DNA from: Austropuccinia psidii
Taxonomy: Eukaryota > Basidiomycota > Pucciniomycetes > Pucciniales > Sphaerophragmiaceae
Direction of reading: 5' to 3'
DNA: 64,000 nt
Assembly: GCA_023105745.1 (NCBI GenBank)
Contig: JALGQZ010000009.1
Coordinates: forward strand, 16,540,564-16,604,563
Made by a program: the position numbers and the translations under genes. The notes below the pieces were generated by a model, which was given only the letters and a program-made list of their open reading frames with translations, had not been told where the DNA came from and ran no database searches. Of this stretch, positions 35,368 to 46,790 are shown in pieces. Numbering within the stretch: the stretch's first letter is position 1; each line of letters opens with the position of its first letter.

Positions 35368-37610
35368 CTAAAACGAGTCAATCCTGGTTGTGAGCTTTGC
35401 TGACCTGGGTACCGTCAAGGTGACCTCATCACTTGAACCAAGACCGCGTTTCGCCACCCAGGCATCACCAAAGTCTAATGCTAAGCATTGTGCAAATTCA
35501 AATCTAAGAGGTACAGTGGGGTTGAAAGACTCTGATGAGAAGAAACTTTTATTCAGTAAATTACATATATACTTATTAGTACGTAGCCACACTGGCTCCA
35601 CTAGATTTTTACCCTCTGAAAGTTTTGCGGAAATGTCAATTAGTGATAAAGCCCCTTTAACTGAGCTTGTTCTCCAGTCATCTGAGCAAACCATCAAACC
35701 ACGAACCCCCGCCGCACAGAATGCCGCTAATATACCATAGCAAATTCGATTTATTCCGAGATTCTTGTGACACGCCAAAAGATCTTTGATGGCCTCATTT
35801 TTTTTGAGTTTGTGAGTTTGCCTTTGATTCCATTAACTTCGACCTTTGTATGTGCACGTACCATGTTGTACGCAATCATCAAATGGATAACTGTATCCAT
35901 TAGATCCTCCAGGTTCTTGTGCGGCTTTGTGGATATCTCATTGTCAGCCCCGCCACCTTCAATGCTGAGTTGGGTTGCACGTTGCTTTGGTTTACTCAAG
36001 CAGGAGGCCAGGTATTCAACTGCTTCGCGTTCGAGTGCAAGAGGATCGGTCGAATTTGATGTTGGTGCAACATATGGTTTGGGTGCAACCACATCGTATG
36101 AGACTAAACTAATGGATTCAAACATAACATTTGCCCAAAAATGTTTAACTGGATTGGCGGGGTAAAGAAGGCTCTGAACCATTTTGAAGAAGGAGTGTTC
36201 TGATTTTGGGAGATTATCTGGAGGTTTAGCTGATTCCTTCATCAATTTGAGATTCCAAATGTTGTGATCAAAAAACGCTTCTGTTTCGGTTGGCTTAAAA
36301 AAATCTAACCCTGTATATTGCAATTTATATCACCAGTCAACAGCCAATAATCAAGTATCATGCACAAAGATAAAAAAAAACTCACCTGCCATCTCAAGGT
36401 CCTCCAGCCAAGCCGACATTTTAAGCTCTCGGTTACTGATCACCTTAATACCAACGGGCAGGAATGTATGAGCATCCTTTGTTGGTAAATTGTCCCATCT
36501 ATTTTTGTAAATCCTATTGATATTATCAAGCCCCCTTTTCCATGATTGTGGAGAAATATTGGAATGATAATTCAAAATGCCTGCAAACTCTTCCATGCGG
36601 GATAAAAATATTCCTTGAAAATTCGCAGCGGATGACACTTCGGGCTCAGCGTCGGGAATTATATCAGTCATATCTTGTCCCATTGTATCATGTTTAATTG
36701 TTTTGCTTGCTTGAAAGGCTTGAATATTCCGAGGAGAGGCGGGAGGGGTTGCATCATGCATTGTTTCATTGGGTATCGGGGGGCTTTCAGTATGTGGACC
36801 TTGATCATGGATTGTTTCATTGAGTATGGGGGGGGGGGTTCAGTATGCGGAGGTTAATTATCAATATGGTCCCCTTCAACATTGATAATTTCATGACCTT
36901 GATCCCGGGAATCCTTTGCGGCTTCAAAGGTACGGCGTTTTTTGTTGGTTTTTTTGGTCGCATGTATATTTGGTCTTTTTCCTAATCCTTTGCCTGGAAA
37001 TCCAATTACGACTCAAGATGCTTCAGGTAGAGATTCTCCCACCTCCACACCTGCCCATATATTGTAAGCAGGTATTTTTATCAATTTTGTTTTGATTTAG
37101 TAATGGACTTATGGTTCAAATCCATTTTGAGCAGGCTCATGGCTTCAGCAATCTTTTGACGCACATAATCAGGAATTTTACTATCATTTTGAATTTTTTC
37201 GAGCCTTGGGATTGTTTGAGCAATGTTGGAGACAAATTGTTCCTTGGATATAATTTCCACCTCCCCACTGAAAATTACATCATCTTGCCCATCATCTTCT
37301 GTCGGTGCACAAGGTTCAACAGTCTTTTCCTTCTCATAACTTTTAAAATTCGGTTTCTGAGAGCTTGGAGGCTGACCTGAAATAAAGGCTATGACACAAT
37401 TTCAGGTTTTGGGAGATTAGAAATATTCAAGATGGATGCATACTCACTTTCTGGAAGAACTGGGGGATCTTGATTATCTTCATGTGACTGGCTCTCTACT
37501 TCAATGCCTAATTCACGACTACTGGCGATATCAGAGATTTCACTTCCACTCTCTGGGGCTGAAGTTGGTCTTTCATTGAATTCAGTTGAATTTCCCGGGG
37601 TTCGGGCCAT
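35368..37610 (-). pseudogene. Unrecognised CACTA-borne gene, broken
   Basis: A multi-exon minus-strand gene I cannot assign. Exon 1 37610-37448 and exon 2 from 37376 join in phase (71-bp intron with GTGAGT donor). A later exon reads GVEVGESLPEAS, then TGA (37013-37015), then VVIGFPGKGLGKRP and a basic KKTNKKRR, a possible nuclear signal. A TAA at 36854-36856 and an 11-G run (36828-36838) break the frame before a segment with the repeated peptide IPNETMHDATPP / ILNETIHDQGPH. 36761-36387 and 36312-35751 continue (GLDFFKPTETEAFF), and an 8-T run (35798-35805) forces a frame change into the C-terminal part (CYGILAAFCAAGVRGL...FAQCLALDFGDAW). Homopolymer shifts could be sequencing errors; the two stops are less easily explained that way. 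Confidence 0.6.
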
Positions 37611-38108
37611 GGCGGAGGTAGTTTATTAAGCAAATAGATGGTGACGAGTTGATTGAGAACTTGTTTGAAAATTTTTGAATAAAAAGATCCAAATTCAAGA
37701 AAAAAGGTGCAAGTAAAATAATCGCATTTGCAAAATGCAATTTGTCAGGAAATTGAAGGAGGCGATGTTTTGCAAATTATTTCATATCATGCAAATGAAA
37801 TCACTTCCCTGTGAGACATTGAATAAAGTTGACTAGTGAGAAACCTACTAAAGTCAACTTTTGAACTATTCAACGCTCATGAGGTAAGGACTAAGCAAAG
37901 TGTTCATTTGATTGATATGAAATAAAATGGTTTTGTCGGGGAAACAGGAGACACAATTCTTGTCTTAAAAAGTCAACTTATTAGGTTTTAATTTGTGAGT
38001 CTCATGATTTAAACCCTAACCACAACATGGTGAATATACTGACCAATTTCCCCTTAGGTCCTGTTGGGAGAGAAGGCCACTCAGCATATTTCGGGGATTG
38101 CCTTCATC
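37611..38108. other. Upstream region of the unknown gene
   Basis: No gene seen. AT-rich leader sequence leads to palindrome P6. Confidence 0.35.
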
Positions 38109-38134
38109 GTGTACGCCAACAAGCCACCGTACAC
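38109..38134. promoter_or_regulatory. Palindrome P6
   Basis: GTGTACG...CGTACAC outer arms over 26 bp with a degenerate centre. It lies about 500 bp upstream of the unknown gene start and directly beside minisatellite 2. Confidence 0.35.
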
Positions 38135-38139
38135 TATGG

Positions 38140-38640
38140 ATGTAGTACGGAAGCATAAGGATATGTCGTGTCGGGAGCATGTTGAGAGGCACTCCGGGAG
38201 CGTAAGGATAGGTGGTTTCGGGAGCATGCCGGGAGGGCACCACACAAGCGTAAGGATAAGTGGTGTCGGGAGGGCACTACACAAGCGTAAGGATAAGTGG
38301 TGTCGGGAGCATGTCGGGAGTGCACTCCGCGAGCGTAAGGATGGTAAGCAGTGTTGGGAGTGCACTACACAAGCGTAAGGATAAGCAGTGTCGGGAGCAT
38401 GTCGGGAGGGCACTACACAAGCGTAAGGATAAGCAGTGTCGGGAGCATGTCGGGAGGGCACTTGAGCGAGCGTAAGAATAAGTGATGTCGAGAGCATGTC
38501 GGGAGTGCACTCCGCGAGCGTAATGATCGTAAGCAGTGTCGGGAGCATATTGGGAGGGCACTTGAGCCAGCGTAAGGATAAGTGATGTCGGGAGCATGTC
38601 GGGAGTGCACCACGTGAGCATAAAGATGGTATGGGCAGGG
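38140..38640. repeat. 48-bp minisatellite 2 of the CACTA element
   Basis: About ten units, 48 bp where complete (GCGTAAGG at 38373 and 38421), built from GCGTAAGGATAAG.GTGTCGG and one or two GGAGCATGTCGGGAG blocks. The core resembles minisatellite 1 on the same strand. Open frames across it are repeat artefacts. Confidence 0.9.
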
Positions 38641-38952
38641 GTGTGAAAGCGTAAGGAGTGGTGAGGACGGAGATGGGGGGGCAGTGTCGGAGTCTCATCT
38701 GGAGGGTGGTGTGGGCTCGTAAGCATGCGAAGCATCGGGGCGGATTAGGTGGGGATGCGGAAGCCAATGAGGTGAAATTACCCGAACATTGTGAATAGTG
38801 TTGAAATGGGTTTGGGCTTTGAGTGACATTTGCATGTGACACATGTGACAATTGACGTTGTCTTGACGCTGACGTGACGTGACCCACTAAATCCAGTGAC
38901 TATAAAGTGACACTAACGCGACTGAAGCAAGATTTTATACTGACAGCGGTGC

Positions 38953-38998
38953 GACGTGAAGTCAATCGCCGACGATTGACGCAAGATTCGCCCTGGTG
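38953..38998 (-). repeat. Right terminal inverted repeat of the CACTA element
   Basis: Reverse complement of 18127-18172 with two mismatches, ending ATTCGCCCTGGTG, with ATA following as target duplication. Just inside, TTGACGTTGTCTTGACG carries inverse copies of the CGTCAA subterminal motif seen at the left end. Confidence 0.93.
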
Positions 38999-39001
38999 AT
39001 A

Positions 39002-42000
39002 TAATCTTATTTTTTCTATTAAATCAAGTGGAAATTTTTTTTCTAATGTTGAACTGATAGCAAATATGAAATATTGAAACTTGAATCACTCTCAATATTC
39101 ATATACAGCTATAACAGAGTAAGAAATGAAATGTGGAAGTGGATAAACAGGTGGAGAGGCAGATAGATTGAAGAAGAAAATTTCCATTCCAAAAGGAACT
39201 CTATAAGACAAAATACTGATTCTTAAATTTAAACTCCTTCAAAATAAGGAGCTAGATAGTATAAAAGGTATCAATATTATCTATTAAAAATTATTTAAAT
39301 TACTGATGCAGCTATCAATAATGACAATTCTCAGCTTTAAGCTTTTTTTTTCAATAATATTCACCTTAAAGCTTTGAAGCTTTATTAAAAACAAGGGTCA
39401 TTTCTCAATAGAATTTGGTCAATGGAGTAATATTATATTAATAGAGGCATACCTACAATATTCTTTGATCATTGTATAGATTTATGATTGACATTATTTC
39501 CTCTTCTAAATATACCTTCTGGTAGTACCCTTCAAGAAAATTAATTATTCAAGATTTAAACCTCTTGGATTTTGAAGTTTTTCTTCTCAATTAAAAAAAA
39601 TTAATTTTGTTCAATGGAGCATCAAAATTCTAATGGATAATTGTTTAAAAACTAAAAATCCAGAAATTCCAATTGAATAATGGATTTTTTGAGAAAGAGT
39701 CTGAGAATATAATAAATGTTTGTATATTCTGGAGTTTCAAAGCTGAAATAAGAGTGTGGTTTGGATTAGATGAGTGATTTAACCAACCATGATAATATTT
39801 TCTTCATATTTCTAGAATATTTTTGATGATAAGATATCATACTTTGTCTACACAGAAACAAGAATTTTTCAGCTCATTTCAGAAGAACAGTCAAAGCCCA
39901 GCCCAATCTGGACCCAAGCTAATTTGCAGATGCTGCACCTTCTGGAAGGTGTAGCCAACTTTCTCATGGCTAATTTTTGTGATCCTGAGCAATTTCACAT
40001 TACTGCACTCCTAAATAAAAAAATATGTTATTTTTTTCACAATCTTCATATCTTTGGCAGTAGAATCTGCTCTAATTGATAGATCCAGCTACTGATATTT
40101 CAATCAAAAATATGACACCTTCAACGAAACGTTAAAGTATTTTTTCATCTCAAAGAGAGAACTTAGAGTATTACTCTTAAAAGGATTCATGTGCTTCATC
40201 AATGAAAAGAAAATTCAAGAAAATGTAATCAAAAAAATCCTCATCAGTAAAAAGCAAAGAATAAAAATTTTGCATCCTCCTTGACAAAAAATTCTTTTCA
40301 AGCAAAAATCTTTAGCATACCTAAATCTGGGTATCCAAGGCACAAAGGAGCTCAGATGATTCAGTTTTTCATCTGGAGGCTCCTATTGAGAAGATATAAT
40401 TCTATAATACATGTTCTAAAGAGAAACTCAGTCATATTGCTAACAATAAAGGACCAATAAATCACAAATAAAGGAAGACAAAGGATTCCTCAATTTTGAA
40501 ATACTTGTATGTTTTATTTTTCCCTTAAAAATACAAGTAGAAGTTTTTGAATAAAGATTATAGCTATAAATTCACATTTCCACGTAAGATGATAGTCTAA
40601 TTAAGATGAAAATAGAAATTGAAATCATCTTCATAAAACAGAATGTATATTTATTCTATCAAGGGAAAAACGAATTCAAATCTTGGATATTCTGAAATAT
40701 TAGAGGGTATGGGGAAAACTTGGAATATTAACAAAAAATAGGAATCCTGGTTCCAATACATTTCAGAGGAGCTATTAAAGCTCAGTATAGGCTAGGTCTA
40801 AGCTCACTAGAAAATGTCACACATGTTTTGGGTTTGGAGCCTTTGAGATATGACCACATATCCAAAAAGGTCACAAAATACTTTGAAAATGCTTATCATA
40901 ATTATAATTGAAATTATTATCTTCAAATAAGTAAAAATTCCATAAAAAGGCATAAAATCTTGATTATCTGATAATGCAATGAATAAACATGTTAAGTAAA
41001 CTACACCATTTTATTCCCCATAGAATACTACCCACGTAAAAAAACATTTCATATCTTAGAAGTCAATACTTACTGAGATGACCTGAATAAATGTGTGAGC
41101 CTTGAGGTATATTTTACATACCCAAATAGGCCACAATTATTTCAAAAATGAATTCTGAACTATGCATAACCCACAAGTCATGCATATATTCAAAATTCAT
41201 CATTTTTGATTTCAGAAAAGATGAACAACTTTTTATTGAGTAAGTAAATCCATGGATTTAAGGCCAGATTTGGATTCCGCACAAATTTTCACCTAGGGTA
41301 GCTCCATAGAGTGAATAAACTCAAATCAACTCTTTGAGGTGGTAATATGGAAAATAATTCAATACCACATAAAATATCTGTGAAAATTTTTGTTTGTCTC
41401 AATTTCACACCGAAATAATGGGAATGTGAGAAATCCCATGTTACGTATACACTAAGAATAGTGTTACGCATGTTTGTGGCACTTAATATTATGGTATTCT
41501 TACATAAACCTTTGGTACACCCATAGTGGATATTGCACTTTAAGCCTGAATTTCTATTTTGACATAAAAAATAGTCAAGGTGGATAAAACACATTAAATA
41601 GAGCCAGGGTACCCAACTTCTGAGGCCTCTGAGGAGTGGATAGCTCCAAAGCTTAGATACATGGCCAATCTTGACCCAATTAATAAGCAAAAACCTTTTG
41701 GGAACTATGTTACCAAGTCAAAATTTCATTATATCATAAGAAAATAGCAAATAAGCTGCTATTTTGACGTGCCAAGGAGGTAAAGAGCGACTCAGACTCC
41801 TGTAACCATTTCAATTATTAATTACTTTCCATGGATAAAACCCAAAAGAGTAATTAAAACCCTTTTTGGACTAGTATCCATAGATATACCTCATAGCAAC
41901 CAGCCATATACTACTATTTGCAATTCTACATAGAAATGAAGTAAAAACTTCAAAACTCATTAAAAATACAATTCTTAATTAACTTTTCTGAAACATTCAG

Positions 42001-43989
42001 GCCCAATTAAGAACTGTATAATCCATTTGAAACCAAAAATAATTATACTTTTATATGTAAAATTCAAAGTTTTGCTCACAATCTATTCTTGATGATTCCA
42101 TGTGAAACACAGAATCTTTAAAAATTTACAGAAAAAACATTCTGTGATGAAATTTCCAATAAAATTTATAAATTAAAGAAATCAATGATTATTTTGGAAT
42201 AAAAAGAAGACTTACAGTTGTTACTCCTTTTATTCTTAACCATAAATGGGTTGGTAGTCAGGTAAAAGCCTCAATTGAGTAATTATGATAATCTTATGTG
42301 ACAACAGATGATGAAATAAATAATCCATAAAGGTTTATTGTTTTCTCACTAACTGGTTTTTCAGTTTTCTCCATGGCATGCCTCTGTGAGCTGTCTTATA
42401 CTCAAAAGAGGCTTCCTCTTTTTGGCTTTTTCAAATCATCACATTATTCAATTATATCTTGATTACCAACAAGTATTAGTTAAAAATATTTCTTATGTGA
42501 TTTATTCTTTCAGAATCAATCAGAAAGACGTTAAATCATAGAAATAAAACTACATTTTATTGTAATCTTGTTATAGATCAATTTTCATCCTTTAAATCCA
42601 CAATTATCCATCAAATTTCTCTACTCTTATCTTTCAAGAAGTTCTTTGGAATATTAGTGAGTGTTTTGATTTAATTCTCAAAGTTTTTCTCTAGTAATAG
42701 TTTTCTTCAAGGGTTATTTTGATAATTATTCTTGTAAAAGACAATTAAATATTAAAATAATTTTATTATTTTAACTAAGAATATTTCTTATTTAATTCTT
42801 TGTGTAATTGATTCTTGTAGACAATTACTGCTTACTGTTATAATCACTAGTAGTTTATAACAAGTAAAAGAAATCAATAATTTTTTAATTATTTAATTGT
42901 GGTTATAATAATTTCATATTATTATATTTCATAAGAACAGTCATAGTACTGTTGATTGATAGTAATATTATCAACAGGTTTCATAGACACATCTTACAAT
43001 ATGCATTTTTATGATCATCACATGTATTCATGGTTTTTAACTCATATACTTTGAAATATGAATGAAACATAGTTGAATACAAAATCAAGTTACCATTTGA
43101 TAACCTTAAAAATACATATACAAGTTTATTTGACAAGCTATAAACAATTTTAGAGTTTACAAGGGCTTATTGAGCAAAATAGGTATAGCTGTTGGCCACT
43201 TTTTTTGAAATTGGTTCAAGCTTGAAAAAAGGTATATATTAATATTTTACTAGCTCATATGTGAATAATTATTTAATATTCATCATTATATTCAAGGTAT
43301 AACCCCTTGAAATTATGGTTTGAAGTTGAAAATAGTAAATTTTGACAGAAAAGATGAGTTACAAGAAAAATCAGCAAAAATAGGGTTTTGATTATGTAAT
43401 TGAATTCTTTGGAAAAATCAGTAAGGACATTCCAAGCTATTAGAATTAACCCTCTCAATGGTGGTATCATTTATAAATCAAAATGTTTTATGATTAAAGC
43501 TTAAGCTTAAATTTGCTCATCTATGATCCCTCACTGTAACCTTATTTTAAGTTAAACAGTTATATAAGTGATAGAAATGGTTCATACTAGTATATAATGA
43601 TTCATACTCATAAAATTCAATAATTTGAGGCTTCTTCCAAGCCTATGATTTCAGAAAACCTAGAGTTACAGTGATACCTCTAAATAATGGTGCAATAATG
43701 AGATAAGATGGTTTAATTATGATGTAATCCTCACTGAATCTTCAAATACTGATTGATTTCAGTGGATACCATTAGTAAATGTCTAATAGAATCCTTCTGG
43801 ACTCTAGGAGGGAGGATGGTACTATACATAGAGCTCTTTTTACCTCTTTCTCCCCTTCAGATGCATCAAGAACATTGAAATATTCGAACCTGTCACAGGG
43901 GCTCTTCTAAGTGAAGAAGGCCTGGGACTTACTTATGGAGGGCTCAGGATATGGTAAAAAAAGAGTACACTGAAGAGTTTTAAGAGATG
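39002..43989. other. AT-rich geneless region
   Basis: No supportable gene or element end. A 24-bp hairpin (39932-39955, GCTGCACCTT-CTGG-AAGGTGTAGC) is the only structure noted. Open frames such as 41289-41690 (minus) lack domain features. Confidence 0.5.
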
Positions 43990-44637
43990 AATTACTAAAT
44001 ACAATAATATAAGAAAAGCAGCAACAAATAATAAGAGTAAGAATAAAAAAGCCAACCACAAACAAGTCCAAGTCCACTGTTTCAAGCTGTCAGAATGGAA
44101 AGAGAAGGTTTAATAAGGATATGGCCACCCAAGTCATACTGTACAGGCAAAGAAAGAAAAAAGGCTAAGACTAACTTAAAATCAAATAATCATAATACCC
44201 ACAATAAGGATAAGAATAACTATAAAATAATAAATATACTAAATGAATTAACTGGGTAAAAGTAACCAGGGGGAGAAAGAGGGGCTGGTATATGTGAGAA
44301 GCACCAGGCCTGATCCAGACAGACAATTTTCATGCAAAGATTTTATGATTGAATTGAGTCTGGCCAATACAGGTCCTGTATGGCTGTACAGGATCTGTAA
44401 AAGAGGAGTTGTGGTCTTGAGTGATCATACAATTTTGGGGTGGTGTATCCAAGCTGTATTGGGTAATTCCAACCTGTAGAAGTATTGACAGGCTGTAATA
44501 ATCAACCAGACTGTATGCATGTTTCAGCAAAGAAGATTTCTGAAACTGAATGCTGATACACACAGTAGATTTGCTGGTTTGAGTTGTTTTAGTGGGTGTA
44601 AGTATGAATACCTTTAACCCTGATTATTGTTGCTACA
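43990..44637 (-). mobile_element. Family-C LTR-like sequence
   Basis: Read on minus, it begins TGTAGCAACAATAATC directly after a purine-rich GCAAGAGGGGGATAC (44638-44652), the arrangement of a polypurine tract and LTR start. Its far end carries the CTTTGCCTG...GGTGGCCATATCC...CTTGAAACAGTGG blocks shared with 4524 and 14930. The exact 3' end is unresolved. Confidence 0.45.
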
Positions 44638-44652
44638 GTATCCCCCTCTTGC

Positions 44653-45532
44653 AACTGGTGGGCTCCTGAATACCATAATACCCTGCCACTGTTGAGTGGC
44701 ATCTCAATATCCCCCCATTTTTTTCAAAAATTTTCTTTTTGATAATAATTTCCTTGTGACCATTATCCTGAAAATCCCCTCTTCATTTCTTCACTGTCAT
44801 ACTTGATTTGAATCATCTTCCCCCTTCTTTTAACTTGAGTAAGTGCTTTCAACTTCAAAATATGCTTCTTCTTTGGATTCAGTCGTTTCCTTCCTTTCAA
44901 GGCATGGCCTTTGGGTTGTATCCCAAAATGAGTGACATAGAGCTCTTCTGCTCAAATTTGATGGCCAATGAGTATATAATCATTCAACCCATTGTGAATG
45001 GGCCAAATTGATGTTTTGACCCTTCTTGCCCTGATTGGAATCCCTTCAAAAAGTCTTCAAAAAGGGGGTCTTGTCCCCATTGTCCCTGAAAATTCCTCAA
45101 AATGTGGTTTTGTGCCCAATTGGCCCTATCATCAATTTTTGGTCATGGCCCTTTCTATAGTGATTTTTTACCTTTTTGGCTTAAGGGCTTTTTTTGGCCC
45201 AAATTGGTCTTTGGTTGATTTTGGAGTCCTCCAGTTTGCGGGCCATGGGCCGTGGGGGCTATTGGAGACCCCCGGGCCCAAAATTGACCCCTGAGCCCAA
45301 ATTTTCTGGGGCTTCAGGGGTCCCATGGGACCACTAGAAGGGACCAGCACCATAAAGATTCTGGCCTCCCCAAAGCTGCAGGGGAGGTCCCAGGTGGTGA
45401 CTTCGGTCCAAAAGACACATGGACTCACCACCTTAAGTACTTTTAGGGGAGGCCATCATTGAGTTATGGCCCCCACTTCCTTGCGGTCATTTTCTTCAGA
45501 CTTGAAGTGATTTAATCTGACTCCTTGAATGT
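44653..45532. other. Putative family-C internal sequence with a G-rich island
   Basis: No coding frame recognised. 44990-45490 is GC-rich with many GGCC and GGGCCC words, like 15690-16210. It ends where the inverted family-B LTR begins (45533). Confidence 0.4.
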
Positions 45533-46515
45533 TGTAAGGTGTGGATATGAAAATTCGATAGAATTCAAGTACTTTTCCTGTCCTCAAAATTTGTATAAGG
45601 TAAAATTATTTAAAAATAGTAAGAAATAGTATTTTTAAAGAAAAAACACACAAATTTTATTATTTTAACTTTTTAAGTATAGCATAATAATATAATAAAA
45701 ATTTATTGTTTTACCAACAATAAATATTTATCCAAAAATACGCTATAAGAGATATTTAAGGCTACAAAAGAAATTTCTTCAAGAGCAAATTCAATTTGAA
45801 TGAATTGAGCAAAGAACTGCAAGCAATTAATTAAAGAACAAAGTCTTTCAAAAGATATTTCAAAATAAAACACACGCAAAAGTGACCAAAGTGAATTTGG
45901 AAACAAAGTGACAAAGTTAACAGTGATGAAAGATGCTTTAATTCCCTTTTGGGGTGGTTCAGGTGTAAAAATGATTATAAGAGTTACAAACAATAATTAG
46001 AATAATTTTTCACGTGATGAAAAGGTTTAAAATGATATAAAAAGGGTGGCTGTAATCTTTTATTTATTGGTTTAACAGTGTTTAAACTAATTATAAAAGG
46101 AAAAGATTCCAACATGAAGAGAAAAGTGGGGCAAAGAAGACATTCTTTTATAGCCATCAATTTTCTTACTCCAAAAGTAAAATTAACTCTTGTCAGTCGT
46201 GGAAAACAGTCTGACAACAGACAAGCCAATTATGTCATCATTGAACCCTGGTTTAGACCAAAAAAGGGCTGGTTTTAGGCATTTTTTGCTATTTTTAGCC
46301 ACTTTAGACCCTTAAATCAGCCATTACTATAGCAATACCTGGTCTAGAGCCTTCAAAACACGTTAGAATGTGTTTAAGAGGCGTAGGAATCAGTTAAAAC
46401 CGTTCTTACCAACATTTTCTTAACTTAAGGGTAGTTTTACCCTCTTGGCAGCAGTTAAACCTACCCTGGTTGGTATCAAAACCTCATCATCAATTGAGTC
46501 ACAGACCCTGTGACT
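45533..46515 (-). mobile_element. Family-B LTR, inverse orientation
   Basis: It begins TGTAAGGTGTGGATATGAAA, the reverse complement of the shared B terminus, and 45533-46160 is the reverse complement of 46791-47390 with divergence. The far end near 46515 is approximate, around a CTGTGACTCAATT stretch that resembles the start of the Gypsy-A LTR. Confidence 0.65.
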
Positions 46516-46529
46516 CAATTCCAGGCCAA

Positions 46530-46790
46530 AAGTAATGAGCTTTGAAGAAATCTCTTTTGTAGCCTTAAATATCTCTTGTAAAGTATTTTTGGATAAATCT
46601 TTATTGTTGATAAAACAATAATTCATTTTTTTGTTGTTTTATACTTAAAAGGATAAAAACAATAAAATTGGCTTGTTTTCTCTTTAAAAATACTATTTCT
46701 TAATATTTTTAAATAATTTGACCTTATAAAAGTTTTGAGGACAGCAAAAGTACTTGATATTTTATCAAAGTTTCATATCCACATCTTACA
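46530..46790 (+). mobile_element. Family-B LTR 3' fragment
   Basis: It matches the last 260 bp of the B LTRs (GAAGAAATCTCTTTTGTAGCC ... CCACATCTTACA). It directly abuts another B LTR piece, giving a head-to-tail arrangement. Confidence 0.65.

Larger units (their letters stand above)
18127..38998. mobile_element. 20.9-kb CACTA (EnSpm) transposon with TET/JBP, SNF2 and Zn2Cys6 genes
   Basis: The ends form a 46-bp terminal inverted repeat (18127-18172 and 38953-38998) with two mismatches, both starting CACCAGGGCGAATCT from outside. ATA flanks both sides (18124-18126 and 38999-39001), a 3-bp target duplication as produced by CACTA elements. The Tnp2 transposase inside agrees with that class. Six gene-like loci lie inside: tnp2 (minus), a 623-aa ORF (plus), SNF2 ATPase (minus), Zn2Cys6 protein (plus), TET/JBP-like dioxygenase (minus) and an unknown gene (minus). 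Base composition is visibly less AT-rich than both flanks. The ends look intact, but the transposase has an in-frame stop, so this copy is probably not autonomous. Confidence 0.92.

Noticed and set aside
38081..38887. 268-aa minus-strand frame and related plus-strand frames
   Set aside because: They coincide with minisatellite 2.
41289..41690. 133-aa minus-strand frame in AT-rich DNA
   Set aside because: No recognisable domain, splice context or promoter; length is within chance for this region.
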